Source: Thermoanaerobaculia bacterium (lineage in GTDB: Bacteria > Acidobacteriota > Thermoanaerobaculia > UBA5066). Taken from it: 14,406 nucleotides of DNA. Location: the NCBI GenBank assembly GCA_023717585.1, contig JAMQPJ010000292.1, positions 1-14,406 on the forward strand, read 5' to 3'. Below, in pieces: positions 1-6,705 of this stretch; within the stretch, counting starts at the first letter, position 1; every line of letters starts with the position of its first letter. A model generated the notes under the pieces. It was given only the letters and a program-made list of their open reading frames with translations, did no database searches and was not told the DNA's origin. Position numbers and translations under genes: made by a program.

Positions 1-1
1 C

Positions 2-1126
2 CCGCGAGACGGCGCCTCGCCCGAGGACCTCGCCCAGCTCGCGCGCTTCCAGCGCGAGGCGAACGGCCTCGCGGCGCGGAGGGACACGCGAGGGCGACGC
101 GCGTTCGCGATTCCCACGCGCCTCTCGTCCGACGACGGCGATCTCATGGCTCTCGACCGCGTCACGATGGCCGAGTGGATGCGCGCGAAGGGCTACACGT
201 CGCCGCGCCTCTCGTGGCTCCTCGAGTATGGCTGCCGCGACGACTTCGGCACGAACCTCGACGGCACGTCGGCGTGGGCGGGCCTTCACTACCACGCGGC
301 CCGGCTGCCAGGCGAGGACGACGACGAGGACCCTTCGGAATTCCTCACGTGGCCCGAAGGCAACGGCCGCCTCGTCGAACTGCTCGCGAAGAGCGCCGCC
401 GGACGCCTCGCGCCGGCCTCCCTCGTGTTCGATGTGGCGCCGGCGACGAAGGCAGGGGCGCCCGTGACGCTCCGCTTCCTCGACGCCGCTCGCAAGGAGG
501 TCGTCGCGGTCGAGGCCGCTCACGCGATCCTCGCGCTGCCGAAATTCGCCGCCGTGCGCGTCTTCGCGCCGTGGCGCGCGGCACCGCCCGCATTCCTGAA
601 GGACATGTCGTGGGCGCCGTGGCTGGTCGCGAACCTCACGCTCCGCGCCCGGCCCGAGGAACGCGGCTTTCCCCTCGCGTGGGACAACGTCCTTCACGAT
701 TCGCGCTCGCTCGGGTACGTTGTCGCGACGCATCAGTCCGGCCGGGACCATGGACCGACCGTCTTCACGTACTACCTGCCTCTGACGGATGACACCCCGG
801 CGGCCGCGCGGGCAAAGCTCCTCGGCGCTTCCTGGGACGACCTCGCGTCGGCCGCCCTCGCGGATCTCTCCCGGGCGCACCGCGACCTTCCCGGCCTCGT
901 CACGAACCTCGACGTCGTGCGCTGGGGCCATGCGATGGCGCGGCCGACGCCGGGCTTCCTCTCGAGCCCGGCCCGCCGCCTCGCCCCTCAGGGCGGAGTC
1001 TTCTTCGCGCACGCCGACTCCGCCGGGCTCCCGCTCTTCGAGGAAGCTCAGGACGCCGGAGTCCGCGCGGCCGAGGGGATCCTCGCCGCGCGCGGCACGC
1101 GGTTCGCCTCGATGGCAGCGGGCTAA
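2..1126 (+). CDS. FAD-dependent amine-oxidase-like oxidoreductase, 5' end missing
   Basis: The reading frame is open to the left edge, so the gene begins outside the window; the visible part is 374 residues. The ATG at 146 is probably internal, because the frame upstream of it stays open and looks coding. The C-terminus carries the second FAD-contacting segment typical of flavin amine oxidases and phytoene-desaturase-like enzymes: GVFFAHADSAGLPLFEEAQD followed by a Gly/Ala-rich helix (about bases 994-1090). The N-terminal Rossmann GxGxxG motif would lie off the window. An acidic run, EDDDEDPSEF, sits near base 315. A WLLEYGCRDDFG segment near 215-250 resembles a conserved stretch I recall from FAD/NAD(P)-binding proteins of this type. 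The substrate is unknown. The gene ends one base before the membrane-protein gene, which in turn overlaps speD, so an oxidation linked to polyamines or S-adenosylmethionine-derived amines is a reasonable inference, not a demonstrated one. Confidence 0.8.
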   Translation, partial: PRDGASPEDLAQLARFQREANGLAARRDTRGRRAFAIPTRLSSDDGDLMALDRVTMAEWMRAKGYTSPRLSWLLEYGCRDDFGTNLDGTSAWAGLHYHAARLPGEDDDEDPSEFLTWPEGNGRLVELLAKSAAGRLAPASLVFDVAPATKAGAPVTLRFLDAARKEVVAVEAAHAILALPKFAAVRVFAPWRAAPPAFLKDMSWAPWLVANLTLRARPEERGFPLAWDNVLHDSRSLGYVVATHQSGRDHGPTVFTYYLPLTDDTPAAARAKLLGASWDDLASAALADLSRAHRDLPGLVTNLDVVRWGHAMARPTPGFLSSPARRLAPQGGVFFAHADSAGLPLFEEAQDAGVRAAEGILAARGTRFASMAAG

Positions 1127-1127
1127 C

Positions 1128-2213
1128 ATGGCTCTCCCCGTGAACTCCCCATGGCTTTTCGGAAAGCGCACGGACCTTCTCCTTTTCGGAGGCTCGACGG
1201 CCGTCGCGCTGCTCTTCCTCGGGATCGGCCACGCGACCGGCCTCCTCGACGGAGACGCTCCCCCGTGGCTGTTCCTCGTCGCCGTCGTGGGCGTGGACGT
1301 GGCGCACGTCTGGTCCACGGGCTGGCGCGTCCTTTCGGAAGGCCGGGCGGCCTCCCGGCGCCTCTGGCTCTACGCGGGCGTCCCCGTCGCGGCATGGTGC
1401 GCGGGCGTCGTCGCGTACTCCGTTTCGCCGCTCGTCTTCTGGCGGGTCCTCGCCTATCTCGCGGTGTTTCACTTCGTCCGGCAGCAGTACGGCTGGGTCG
1501 CGCTGTACCGCCGGAAGAACGGCGAGGGACGGGACGGCCGCCTCCTCGACGCCGCCGCGATCTACGGGGCGACGTTGACGCCGCTTCTCTTCTGGCACGC
1601 GCACCTCCCCCGGAGATTCCAGTGGTTCCTGAGGGGCGACTTCCTGTCGGGCCTTCCCGAAGGCGTCAGCCGCGCCGCTTTCGTGGTTTACGCGGGGATC
1701 TTCGTCGCGTGGATCGGAAAGGAGGTCGCGCGCTCCCGCGCGGGCCGCCCCCTGTCGTGGGGCAAGATCCTGATCGTCCTCTCGACCGCCGCGACGTGGC
1801 ACCTCGGAATCGTCGCCTTCGACTCGGACTACGCGTTCACGGTCATGAACGTCTTCGTCCACGGCATTCCGTACATGGGCCTCGTCTGGTTTACGTCGAA
1901 AGCCCGCGCGGAAGCGTGTTTCGCCGCGGGAGAAGCGCCTTCTCTCGTCGACCGGATGGCCCCGAAGCTCGTCCCCTTCGCCCTTCCCATTCTCCTCATC
2001 GCGTTCGCGGAGGAGTGGGGCTGGGACCGCCTCGTCTGGCACGATCACGCCATGCTCTTCCCCGGACCCGCGCTCGACCCCGGCGCGCTGCTCCTCGCGC
2101 TGATCGTTCCCCTCCTCGCCCTCCCGCAGGCGACGCACTACGTCTGGGACGCGTTCCTCTGGAAGGTCAAGCCCGCGAACGCGGCCGCCGTGGCGGCGAT
2201 GGGGATCCGGTGA
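1128..2213 (+). CDS. Histidine-rich polytopic membrane protein of unknown function
   Basis: This 361-residue protein has about nine or ten hydrophobic segments (for example near residues 15-38, 45-62, 79-99, 104-124, 183-199, 213-230, 238-255, 281-294 and 319-346), so it is an inner-membrane protein. I cannot assign it to a named family with certainty. Conserved-looking polar motifs lie in or next to the membrane segments: FHFVRQQYGW (His115), WHAH (His157, His159), WHLG (His225), FVHGIPY (His245), and a final THYVWDAFLW (His337). This many histidines near membrane segments suggests metal or cofactor binding, which is inference. The ATG at 1128 starts one base after the upstream stop codon without a clear Shine-Dalgarno sequence; a GTG at 1140 is an alternative start. 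The stop codon overlaps the GTG start of speD (GTGA), so the three genes are probably translationally coupled and act in one process. Confidence 0.85.
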   Translation: MALPVNSPWLFGKRTDLLLFGGSTAVALLFLGIGHATGLLDGDAPPWLFLVAVVGVDVAHVWSTGWRVLSEGRAASRRLWLYAGVPVAAWCAGVVAYSVSPLVFWRVLAYLAVFHFVRQQYGWVALYRRKNGEGRDGRLLDAAAIYGATLTPLLFWHAHLPRRFQWFLRGDFLSGLPEGVSRAAFVVYAGIFVAWIGKEVARSRAGRPLSWGKILIVLSTAATWHLGIVAFDSDYAFTVMNVFVHGIPYMGLVWFTSKARAEACFAAGEAPSLVDRMAPKLVPFALPILLIAFAEEWGWDRLVWHDHAMLFPGPALDPGALLLALIVPLLALPQATHYVWDAFLWKVKPANAAAVAAMGIR

Positions 2214-2575
2214 GTCCGCTCGGCGTGCACTTCCTGCTCGACGTCGCGGGCGCGCCGTTCGCGACGCTCGACGATCCCATCCTCGTCGAGACGCTGCTCG
2301 TGGACGCCGTGAAGGCGATGGGCGCGAAGGTGCTCGGCATCCACATCCACAAGCTGAGTCCGCAGGGTGTCAGCGGCGTCGTCGTCATCTCCGAATCGCA
2401 CCTCACGATCCACACGTGGCCCGAGCGCGGCGAAGCGGCGGTCGACCTCTTCACGTGCGGCGACATCGGGCGAGCGCGGACGGCGGTCGACGCGCTCGCG
2501 CAGGCGCTCGGCGCGACGAAGGCCAGCGTCGAGGAGCGCGTCCGCGGAGTCGGGGGCGAGCGGCGCCGCTCCTAA
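2210..2575 (+). CDS. speD: S-adenosylmethionine decarboxylase proenzyme (SpeD, bacterial class 1B type)
   Basis: SpeD is a pyruvoyl enzyme that decarboxylates S-adenosylmethionine to provide the aminopropyl donor for spermidine. The 121-residue product has the full short-form signature ISESHLTIHTWPE followed by AAVDLFTCG. Self-cleavage would fall between Glu62 and Ser63, with Ser63 becoming the pyruvoyl group. His68 and Cys83 match the processing and catalytic residues, and the numbering equals that of the Thermotoga maritima enzyme as I recall it. The GTG start at 2210 overlaps the previous stop by four bases and gives the usual short N-terminus (PLGVHFLLDVAG). No spermidine synthase gene is in view; it may lie left of the window. 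Standalone SpeD homologues are known that have become arginine or ornithine decarboxylases, so the substrate should not be taken as proven. The downstream gene is convergent, seven bases away. Confidence 0.95.
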   Translation: MSPLGVHFLLDVAGAPFATLDDPILVETLLVDAVKAMGAKVLGIHIHKLSPQGVSGVVVISESHLTIHTWPERGEAAVDLFTCGDIGRARTAVDALAQALGATKASVEERVRGVGGERRRS

Positions 2576-2582
2576 CGGGCTC

Positions 2583-4460
2583 TCAGCGGCCCTGCGGGAA
2601 TTCCAGAGGCACCAGGGCGGCGCCCTCGGACGCGTTCGAGAGGATCACACGCGATCCAGCGGGCACGAACCGGGTCTCGAGAACCGCGTCGCCCGGGGGC
2701 AGCTCCCGCGTGGACCGCTCAACAAGTACCCCGTCGGCGGCGTGGATTTCCAGAAGCATCGACGCCGGATTGGGCGATGTGTTTTTTCCTCCAAGCCGCA
2801 GGAGACCTCCGCCCTTTTGGACGAATGTCGTCCCTTCTCCCCCGGCGAGCGCGGTCCAGAGCGGGACGGCGATTCCCGCGCGCCTCGACCGAGGGCGCAC
2901 GAAGGGCTCGGTCCCGTCGTCCACTCCGGTGGCCTCTCCGCACACCGCGCGCGGTCGAACGGCAATGTCGCCGTCGGATCGGAGGGTGAAGACGAAAGGC
3001 TCTCCCTCCGCGTCGGCGCGCGCGATCCCGAGAACAACCGAGCCGCCAGGCGCGACGTCCGCCGATTCGGTCTCGGCGAGCGCCCCGCTTCCAGATTCCA
3101 GGCGCGCGTGGACGGGCCTCGTTCCCTCATTGGTCAGCAGAACCTCGTGTCGGTCGCAACCATCGGGCATCGCGAGGAGCCAGGTCCGCCCGATGGGCGT
3201 GCGATCGACCGGCCGCGACGCGACGTTCTCGAGCGTCGCGAGGTCGACGTCCGGAAGTTTCAGAGTTTCGGAAGCCGCAAGGAGGAACGCTCCCACTCCA
3301 TAAGAGACATCCACTGCCGGATCATTCGACGTCGTCACTCCGCAGTCGGGACCTGTCCCGGGTGGCTGAATGCCTGCGAGGTCGCCCCGCGCATCGAGCC
3401 GGCCGAGAAGAAGAGAAAACCCCTTCAATACGATCGGAGTGAACGCGGTGCGATCCAGCCATCCCTCGTTGACACCCTTCGCCAGCATGTATGTGATGAG
3501 GCCGGTCGCCGAAGTCTCGCTTGCGGGACAGGTCTCGGGGTGCGCGAGATCCGTCGGCCACCCGCCGTCGTCCGAACGGTGCGCAACCAGCGCGCTCGCG
3601 AATCGCGAGAGGAGTTCGCGAATTCCGGTTCTGTCGACGACCTCGTCGTATCGGCCGCCACCGTAGGGAGCGTCGAGATACCGGGCCGAGCACGCGAGCC
3701 CCCACGCGGCCCATCCGTTGCCCCGCCCCCAGTAGTTCGTCGCGCCGGAGCCCGGATCGTGGCGGAAGAGCGAGAGGCCGGGGTTCCAAAGCAGCGGCCC
3801 GGCGCGTTGGCGTTCACTCGGCACGGCTGCGGCCATTGCGTCCGTCGTCGACGGGCGGTGGTCGTAGAGATAGCTCTCGATCCATTCATATGCGAGGTCG
3901 CGCGCCGTCGGGTCGGCCGGGAGTCCGTCACGTTTCGCGCCTCGCATGGCGAGCCAGGGAGGCAGCGTGAAGAGGTCGTCCACCCAGAACCGCGTGCCGT
4001 AGCCGCCGTCCACCCACCAGGGCACCAGGGGAGGACTGTTCGAAGGCGTGGTCCGGAGCGCATGGGCCGCGAACTCGATCGGCCCGTCAGTTGCCTGGAG
4101 AAGGGCCGCCCTCGTCGCCGTGTCGGCCGGCGACGCGAGCCGGTAGAGATCCATGGCGGCCTGCGCGTACCCGGCGTAGTCACCGTTGGCGATGGGCGCG
4201 TCACCGCCTCCGATCACGTTGGCGACGCGATCGATCCAGAGCTGTCCCGAGCCCGGCGTCCGCTTCTCGAGCTGCTCGGCGACGAGCAGGAGACCCACCA
4301 GGTAGGGCACGTCTTCCCAATTTCGCCCCACGGACCGGATCGTCTGGAGTCGGTTGGCGGCCTTGACCGCGGAGTCGAGCACGTCGCTCTTCGTCGCACC
4401 CCCAGCCCGCCCCGAAACCAGGAGCACCGCCGCGAGGAGAGACGACGTGAACAGGCGCAC
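2583..4460 (-). CDS. Exported GH105-type glycoside hydrolase with extra C-terminal beta-rich region
   Basis: The product is 625 residues with a signal peptide (MRLFTSSLLAAVLLVSG, cleavage probably after ...GRAGGA). Residues about 25-400 look like the alpha/alpha barrel of family GH105, which removes unsaturated uronic acid from pectin or rhamnogalacturonan fragments. Supporting motifs are WVDDLFT (Asp161/Asp162, the expected catalytic Asp region), the family hallmark YWGRGNGWAAWG (243-254), DGGWPTD (298-304), and ETSATGLITYMLAKGV (315-330). Residues 400-625 are rich in short beta-type segments and could be two beta-sandwich modules; I do not recognise them. The start is a GTG. The only good Shine-Dalgarno sequence, TAAGGAGGG at 4484-4492, lies 23 bases upstream, which is too far for normal use. 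This is the last gene of the minus-strand series, 65 bases after the bacilliredoxin gene. No other pectin-degradation gene is nearby, so the true substrate is uncertain. Confidence 0.85.
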   Translation of the reverse strand: MRLFTSSLLAAVLLVSGRAGGATKSDVLDSAVKAANRLQTIRSVGRNWEDVPYLVGLLLVAEQLEKRTPGSGQLWIDRVANVIGGGDAPIANGDYAGYAQAAMDLYRLASPADTATRAALLQATDGPIEFAAHALRTTPSNSPPLVPWWVDGGYGTRFWVDDLFTLPPWLAMRGAKRDGLPADPTARDLAYEWIESYLYDHRPSTTDAMAAAVPSERQRAGPLLWNPGLSLFRHDPGSGATNYWGRGNGWAAWGLACSARYLDAPYGGGRYDEVVDRTGIRELLSRFASALVAHRSDDGGWPTDLAHPETCPASETSATGLITYMLAKGVNEGWLDRTAFTPIVLKGFSLLLGRLDARGDLAGIQPPGTGPDCGVTTSNDPAVDVSYGVGAFLLAASETLKLPDVDLATLENVASRPVDRTPIGRTWLLAMPDGCDRHEVLLTNEGTRPVHARLESGSGALAETESADVAPGGSVVLGIARADAEGEPFVFTLRSDGDIAVRPRAVCGEATGVDDGTEPFVRPRSRRAGIAVPLWTALAGGEGTTFVQKGGGLLRLGGKNTSPNPASMLLEIHAADGVLVERSTRELPPGDAVLETRFVPAGSRVILSNASEGAALVPLEFPQGR

Positions 4461-4483
4461 ACACGGGAGTGCGCCGCCCGGAT

Positions 4484-4492
4484 CCCTCCTTA
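4484..4492 (-). promoter_or_regulatory. Shine-Dalgarno sequence unusually far from the GH105 start
   Basis: On the minus strand this reads TAAGGAGGG, a near-perfect anti-16S match. The GTG start of the glycosidase is 23 bases further on. No ATG, GTG or TTG in that frame lies at the usual 5-9 base spacing. A four-base stem, CGGG/CCCG (plus-strand 4477-4480 with 4464-4467), could fold in the spacer and shorten the effective distance. That is a guess; the stem is short. Confidence 0.5.
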
Positions 4493-4525
4493 CGGAAAAG
4501 GCATTGGATAGCCGCGGAGGAGCGG

Positions 4526-4999
4526 TCAGACGCGGGCAGGCAGCTCGCGGGCGCCGGCGGGGACGGAGGTCGCGGCCGACCGGCCGCCCGACACGGTCTC
4601 GAAGGCTGCGCCGAGTGCGCCCGCGACGGCGCGCGCGTCCATCGTCTGGATCTCGTGACGCTGGAGGAGGTAGACGAGCTTCCCGTCCCGGAGAATGCCG
4701 ATCGAAGGCGAAGACGGCGGAGCGCCCGTGAAGTAAGAGCGGGCGCGCGACGTCGCCTCGAGGTCCTGCCCCGCGAACACGGTGACGAGCCTCTCGGGGC
4801 GGAGCGGGTGTTTGACCGCCAGCGCGACGCCGGGGCGCGCCTGGCCGGCGGCGCAGCCGCAGACGGAATTCACGACGACGAGTGTCGTGCCCTTCTGTGT
4901 GAAAGAGGCGTCCACAGCGGCAGCCGTGAAGAGCTCGGTGAAGCCCGCCTGCGTGAGCTCGTCCCGAAAGGGCTGGATCATCCGGGGGTCGTAAGGCAT
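4526..4999 (-). CDS. BrxA/BrxB-family bacilliredoxin (YphP/YqiW, DUF1094)
   Basis: This 157-residue cytosolic protein has the N-terminus and active site of the bacilliredoxin family: MPYDPRMIQPFRDELTQAGF, then VVVNSVCGCAAGQARPG with the redox CGC motif at Cys47-Gly48-Cys49. Known family members reduce mixed disulfides between proteins and bacillithiol in a thioredoxin-like fold. The C-terminal tail from about residue 135 (SGGRSAATSVPAGAREL) extends past the usual end and looks disordered. The ATG at 4999 has a TGGAG ribosome-binding site about six bases upstream. The gene starts 19 bases after the peroxiredoxin stop, so the two are probably co-transcribed and may form a thiol-peroxidase/reductant module. 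This implies bacillithiol or another low-molecular-weight thiol in the cell, but no bacillithiol biosynthesis gene is in the window. Confidence 0.93.
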   Translation of the reverse strand: MPYDPRMIQPFRDELTQAGFTELFTAAAVDASFTQKGTTLVVVNSVCGCAAGQARPGVALAVKHPLRPERLVTVFAGQDLEATSRARSYFTGAPPSSPSIGILRDGKLVYLLQRHEIQTMDARAVAGALGAAFETVSGGRSAATSVPAGARELPARV

Positions 5000-5018
5000 C
5001 GGGATCTCCAGTCCGCCG

Positions 5019-5561
5019 TTACTTCGGGGCCTGAAGGGCGGCGAGATCCGCGAGCACGTCGTCGCTATGGGTCGCCGGGCTGACCTTCACGTAAACCTTC
5101 CGGACGACACCGGCCGGGTCGATCAGGAAGGTGTTCCGCGCGGAGTACGTCTTGTCCTGATACGTCGAGAGAGATCCGTACGCCTTCGTGGCGGCCGCCT
5201 CGGTGTCGGCGAGGAGCTTGAAGGTCAGCGCTTCCTTCGCGCAGAAGCCCTTGTGCGAGTCCACCGAGTCGAGGCTAACGCCGAGGATCACCGCGTTCGC
5301 CTTCTCGTACTTCGCGAGGTCGCGCTGGAAGTTGTGGGCCTCCACCGTGCAACCGGACGTGAAGTCCTTCGGATAGAAGTAGAGGACGACCCATTTCCCC
5401 TTGTTCTGTTCGAGCGTGACCACCGTCCCGTCCTGGCTCGAAAGCGAGAACGCGGGCGCCTTGTCGCCCGCGGCGGGCTGATCGGCGGCTGTCGAGGCCG
5501 GGGCGGCGAGGAGAAGGACGAGGACGGCGACGGGGGCGAGAGCGAGTCTCAGTCTCTTCAT
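5019..5561 (-). CDS. Exported PrxQ/BCP-type peroxiredoxin
   Basis: Peroxiredoxins of the PrxQ/BCP group reduce hydrogen peroxide and organic peroxides with a peroxidatic cysteine. In this 180-residue protein that cysteine is Cys71 in YFYPKDFTSGCTVEA (PxxxTxxC motif). There is no cysteine five residues later, so it is not the CxxxxC variant. Cys107 (GFCAKE), 36 residues downstream, fits the resolving cysteine of the alpha-3 PrxQ subtype. Residues 1-26 (MKRLRLALAP...ASTAA) form a clear signal peptide, so the enzyme should act outside the cytoplasm. The next gene is a bacilliredoxin without a signal peptide, so the two may not meet unless electrons cross the membrane. The ATG at 5561 has no Shine-Dalgarno sequence but has TAAAAT six bases upstream, which suggests its own leaderless transcript inside the longer gene series. 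Confidence 0.93.
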   Translation of the reverse strand: MKRLRLALAPVAVLVLLLAAPASTAADQPAAGDKAPAFSLSSQDGTVVTLEQNKGKWVVLYFYPKDFTSGCTVEAHNFQRDLAKYEKANAVILGVSLDSVDSHKGFCAKEALTFKLLADTEAAATKAYGSLSTYQDKTYSARNTFLIDPAGVVRKVYVKVSPATHSDDVLADLAALQAPK

Positions 5562-5567
5562 GCGACG

Positions 5568-5573
5568 ATTTTA
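5568..5573 (-). promoter_or_regulatory. Candidate -10 element, leaderless start of the peroxiredoxin gene
   Basis: On the minus strand the hexamer is TAAAAT, with six bases (CGTCGC) between it and the ATG. This puts the expected transcription start on the A of the start codon. No Shine-Dalgarno sequence is present. A recognisable -35 element is not obvious. Confidence 0.5.
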
Positions 5574-5583
5574 GCAGAGCCCG

Positions 5584-6066
5584 TCAGTGACCCGGGTCGT
5601 CTCCCGAGGGCCCGTAGATCGACGGCACCTTCGCGCCCATCGGACGAAGGTACGTCGAGAGCTGTCCCCGGTGGTGGATCCCGTCGAAGAGGAAGCCCCA
5701 CAGCATTTCGCCGAGCGGCGCCTCCCACGCGACCTTGCCGTCCACGAGGAAGCGGGCCTTCTTCTTCCACGCGGCGTCCCTGATCTTCGGCAGGCGGCGC
5801 TTCAACGCGGCGGCGTTCTTTTCGTACGCTTTCACCGAGTCGGACAGCGCGGGCGTGGGGCGCTGGATGAAATTCACCTCGCCCTTGTCGAGGATGTCGC
5901 AGGCGTCCTTCAGCTCGCCCGCGAGGAGCCACGCGATGTCCGCCGCCGACATCGACCGCGGGTGCGGGCGGTATCCGGCCTCGGCCTCGGGCACGGCCTT
6001 GAGGACACGGACGAACTTCGGAACCTCGGCCTTGAAACACTGGGTGAAGTACTCACGCGTATTCAT
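5584..6066 (-). CDS. DinB-superfamily protein lacking the usual metal-binding histidine triad
   Basis: The 160-residue protein looks like a DinB/YfiT four-helix-bundle protein. Near the C-terminus it has FDGIHHRGQLSTYLRPMG (residues 127-144), the conserved HHRGQ helix of the family. Most DinB-fold metalloproteins bind a metal through one histidine in the second helix plus an HxxxH pair in the last. Here the first position of that pair is Asp128, and the second-helix region (SAADIAWLLAGEL, residues 40-52) offers Glu51 but no histidine. It may belong to a subfamily with a different ligand set or no metal. Function is unknown; relatives include thiol transferases that use bacillithiol or mycothiol, of interest given the bacilliredoxin two genes downstream. 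The start is well supported: GAGGAGGA lies four bases before the ATG and overlaps the preceding stop codon. It ends 22 bases before the peroxiredoxin gene. Confidence 0.8.
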   Translation of the reverse strand: MNTREYFTQCFKAEVPKFVRVLKAVPEAEAGYRPHPRSMSAADIAWLLAGELKDACDILDKGEVNFIQRPTPALSDSVKAYEKNAAALKRRLPKIRDAAWKKKARFLVDGKVAWEAPLGEMLWGFLFDGIHHRGQLSTYLRPMGAKVPSIYGPSGDDPGH

Positions 6067-6076
6067 CGATTCCTCC

Positions 6077-6691
6077 TCAGCAGTTCTCGTACTTCCAGTT
6101 CCGGGCCTTGCCTTCCGCGAGCCACTCCAGCGTCGTCGCGAGGCGCTTCTGCCGCGTCTCGTCGCGCTTGGCCTCCGTGATCCACTCGATGTATTCCCTC
6201 CGGTGGCTCGGAGGGAAGCTCTCGAACGTCGCCGCCGCTTTCCGGTTCTTCTTCAGCGCGGCCGAGAGGTCCGGCGGAACGGCGACCGGCGCGGCGGGCC
6301 TGCGGGCGGGACGCGGGCGCGACGGCGCGTCCGAGGCGTTGAGAGCAGCGGCCTTGCGGATCCAGACGCGCAGCGTCTTCGCGGGCGGCAGGTCGCCGAC
6401 GCCCGTGATGCGGCCGAGACTTCCCCAGGCCGTGTCGGCCTTGCCGCCGTCCTCGCCGAGCACGTCCGTCATGCCCTGGTGCCAGAACCCGAAGGTCGCG
6501 TGCGCCTTGAAGGCCGCCATGCCGCAGAGGATCTTCCCGTTCGTCACGAACGAGGGGCAGCTCCACTTCAGCGTCTCCTCGGCCTCGGGGCAGGCCGCGT
6601 GGACCGCCGCGCGCAAGCTCGTCAGGATGGGCCGCGCGAACGGCGCAGACTTCGCGATGTACGCGTCGACGCGCGGGTCGGTGTTCTTCAT
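6077..6691 (-). CDS. YdeI/OmdA-type protein (DUF1801 plus OmdA domain)
   Basis: The 204-residue cytosolic protein has two parts. Residues about 1-120 match the DUF1801/YdhG-like fold: PEAEETLKWSCPSF near 35-48, then ATFGFWHQGM near 65-74. Residues about 140-204 match the OmdA ('bacteriocin-protection, YdeI or OmpD-associated') domain: LKKNRKAAATFESFPPSHRR followed by EYIEWITEAKRDETRQKRL and LAEGKARNWK. A Pro/Arg/Ala-rich linker (about 121-140) joins them. The biochemical role is not known; the OmdA name comes from genetic effects on outer-membrane or antimicrobial-peptide phenotypes. The ATG at 6691 is preceded by AAGGAG at 6698-6703, six bases away. The gene lies 14 bases after the peptidase and 10 bases before the DinB-like gene, so co-transcription is likely. 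Confidence 0.88.
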   Translation of the reverse strand: MKNTDPRVDAYIAKSAPFARPILTSLRAAVHAACPEAEETLKWSCPSFVTNGKILCGMAAFKAHATFGFWHQGMTDVLGEDGGKADTAWGSLGRITGVGDLPPAKTLRVWIRKAAALNASDAPSRPRPARRPAAPVAVPPDLSAALKKNRKAAATFESFPPSHRREYIEWITEAKRDETRQKRLATTLEWLAEGKARNWKYENC

Positions 6692-6705
6692 GCGAAGCTC
6701 CTTCG

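Noticed and set aside
900..2138. Long minus-strand open frame opposite the FAD oxidoreductase and membrane protein
   Set aside because: Arg/Glu/Gly-rich composition with no recognisable motifs; it is the antisense of well-supported genes in high-GC DNA.
2577..2592. GGGC/GCCC hairpin between speD and the convergent GH105 gene as a terminator
   Set aside because: Four base pairs, mostly inside the GH105 coding end, with no T-tract.
2367..4511. 714-codon plus-strand open frame across the GH105 gene
   Set aside because: The opposite strand encodes a complete GH105 domain with signal peptide; this frame has low-complexity Arg/Ser/Pro content and overlaps speD.
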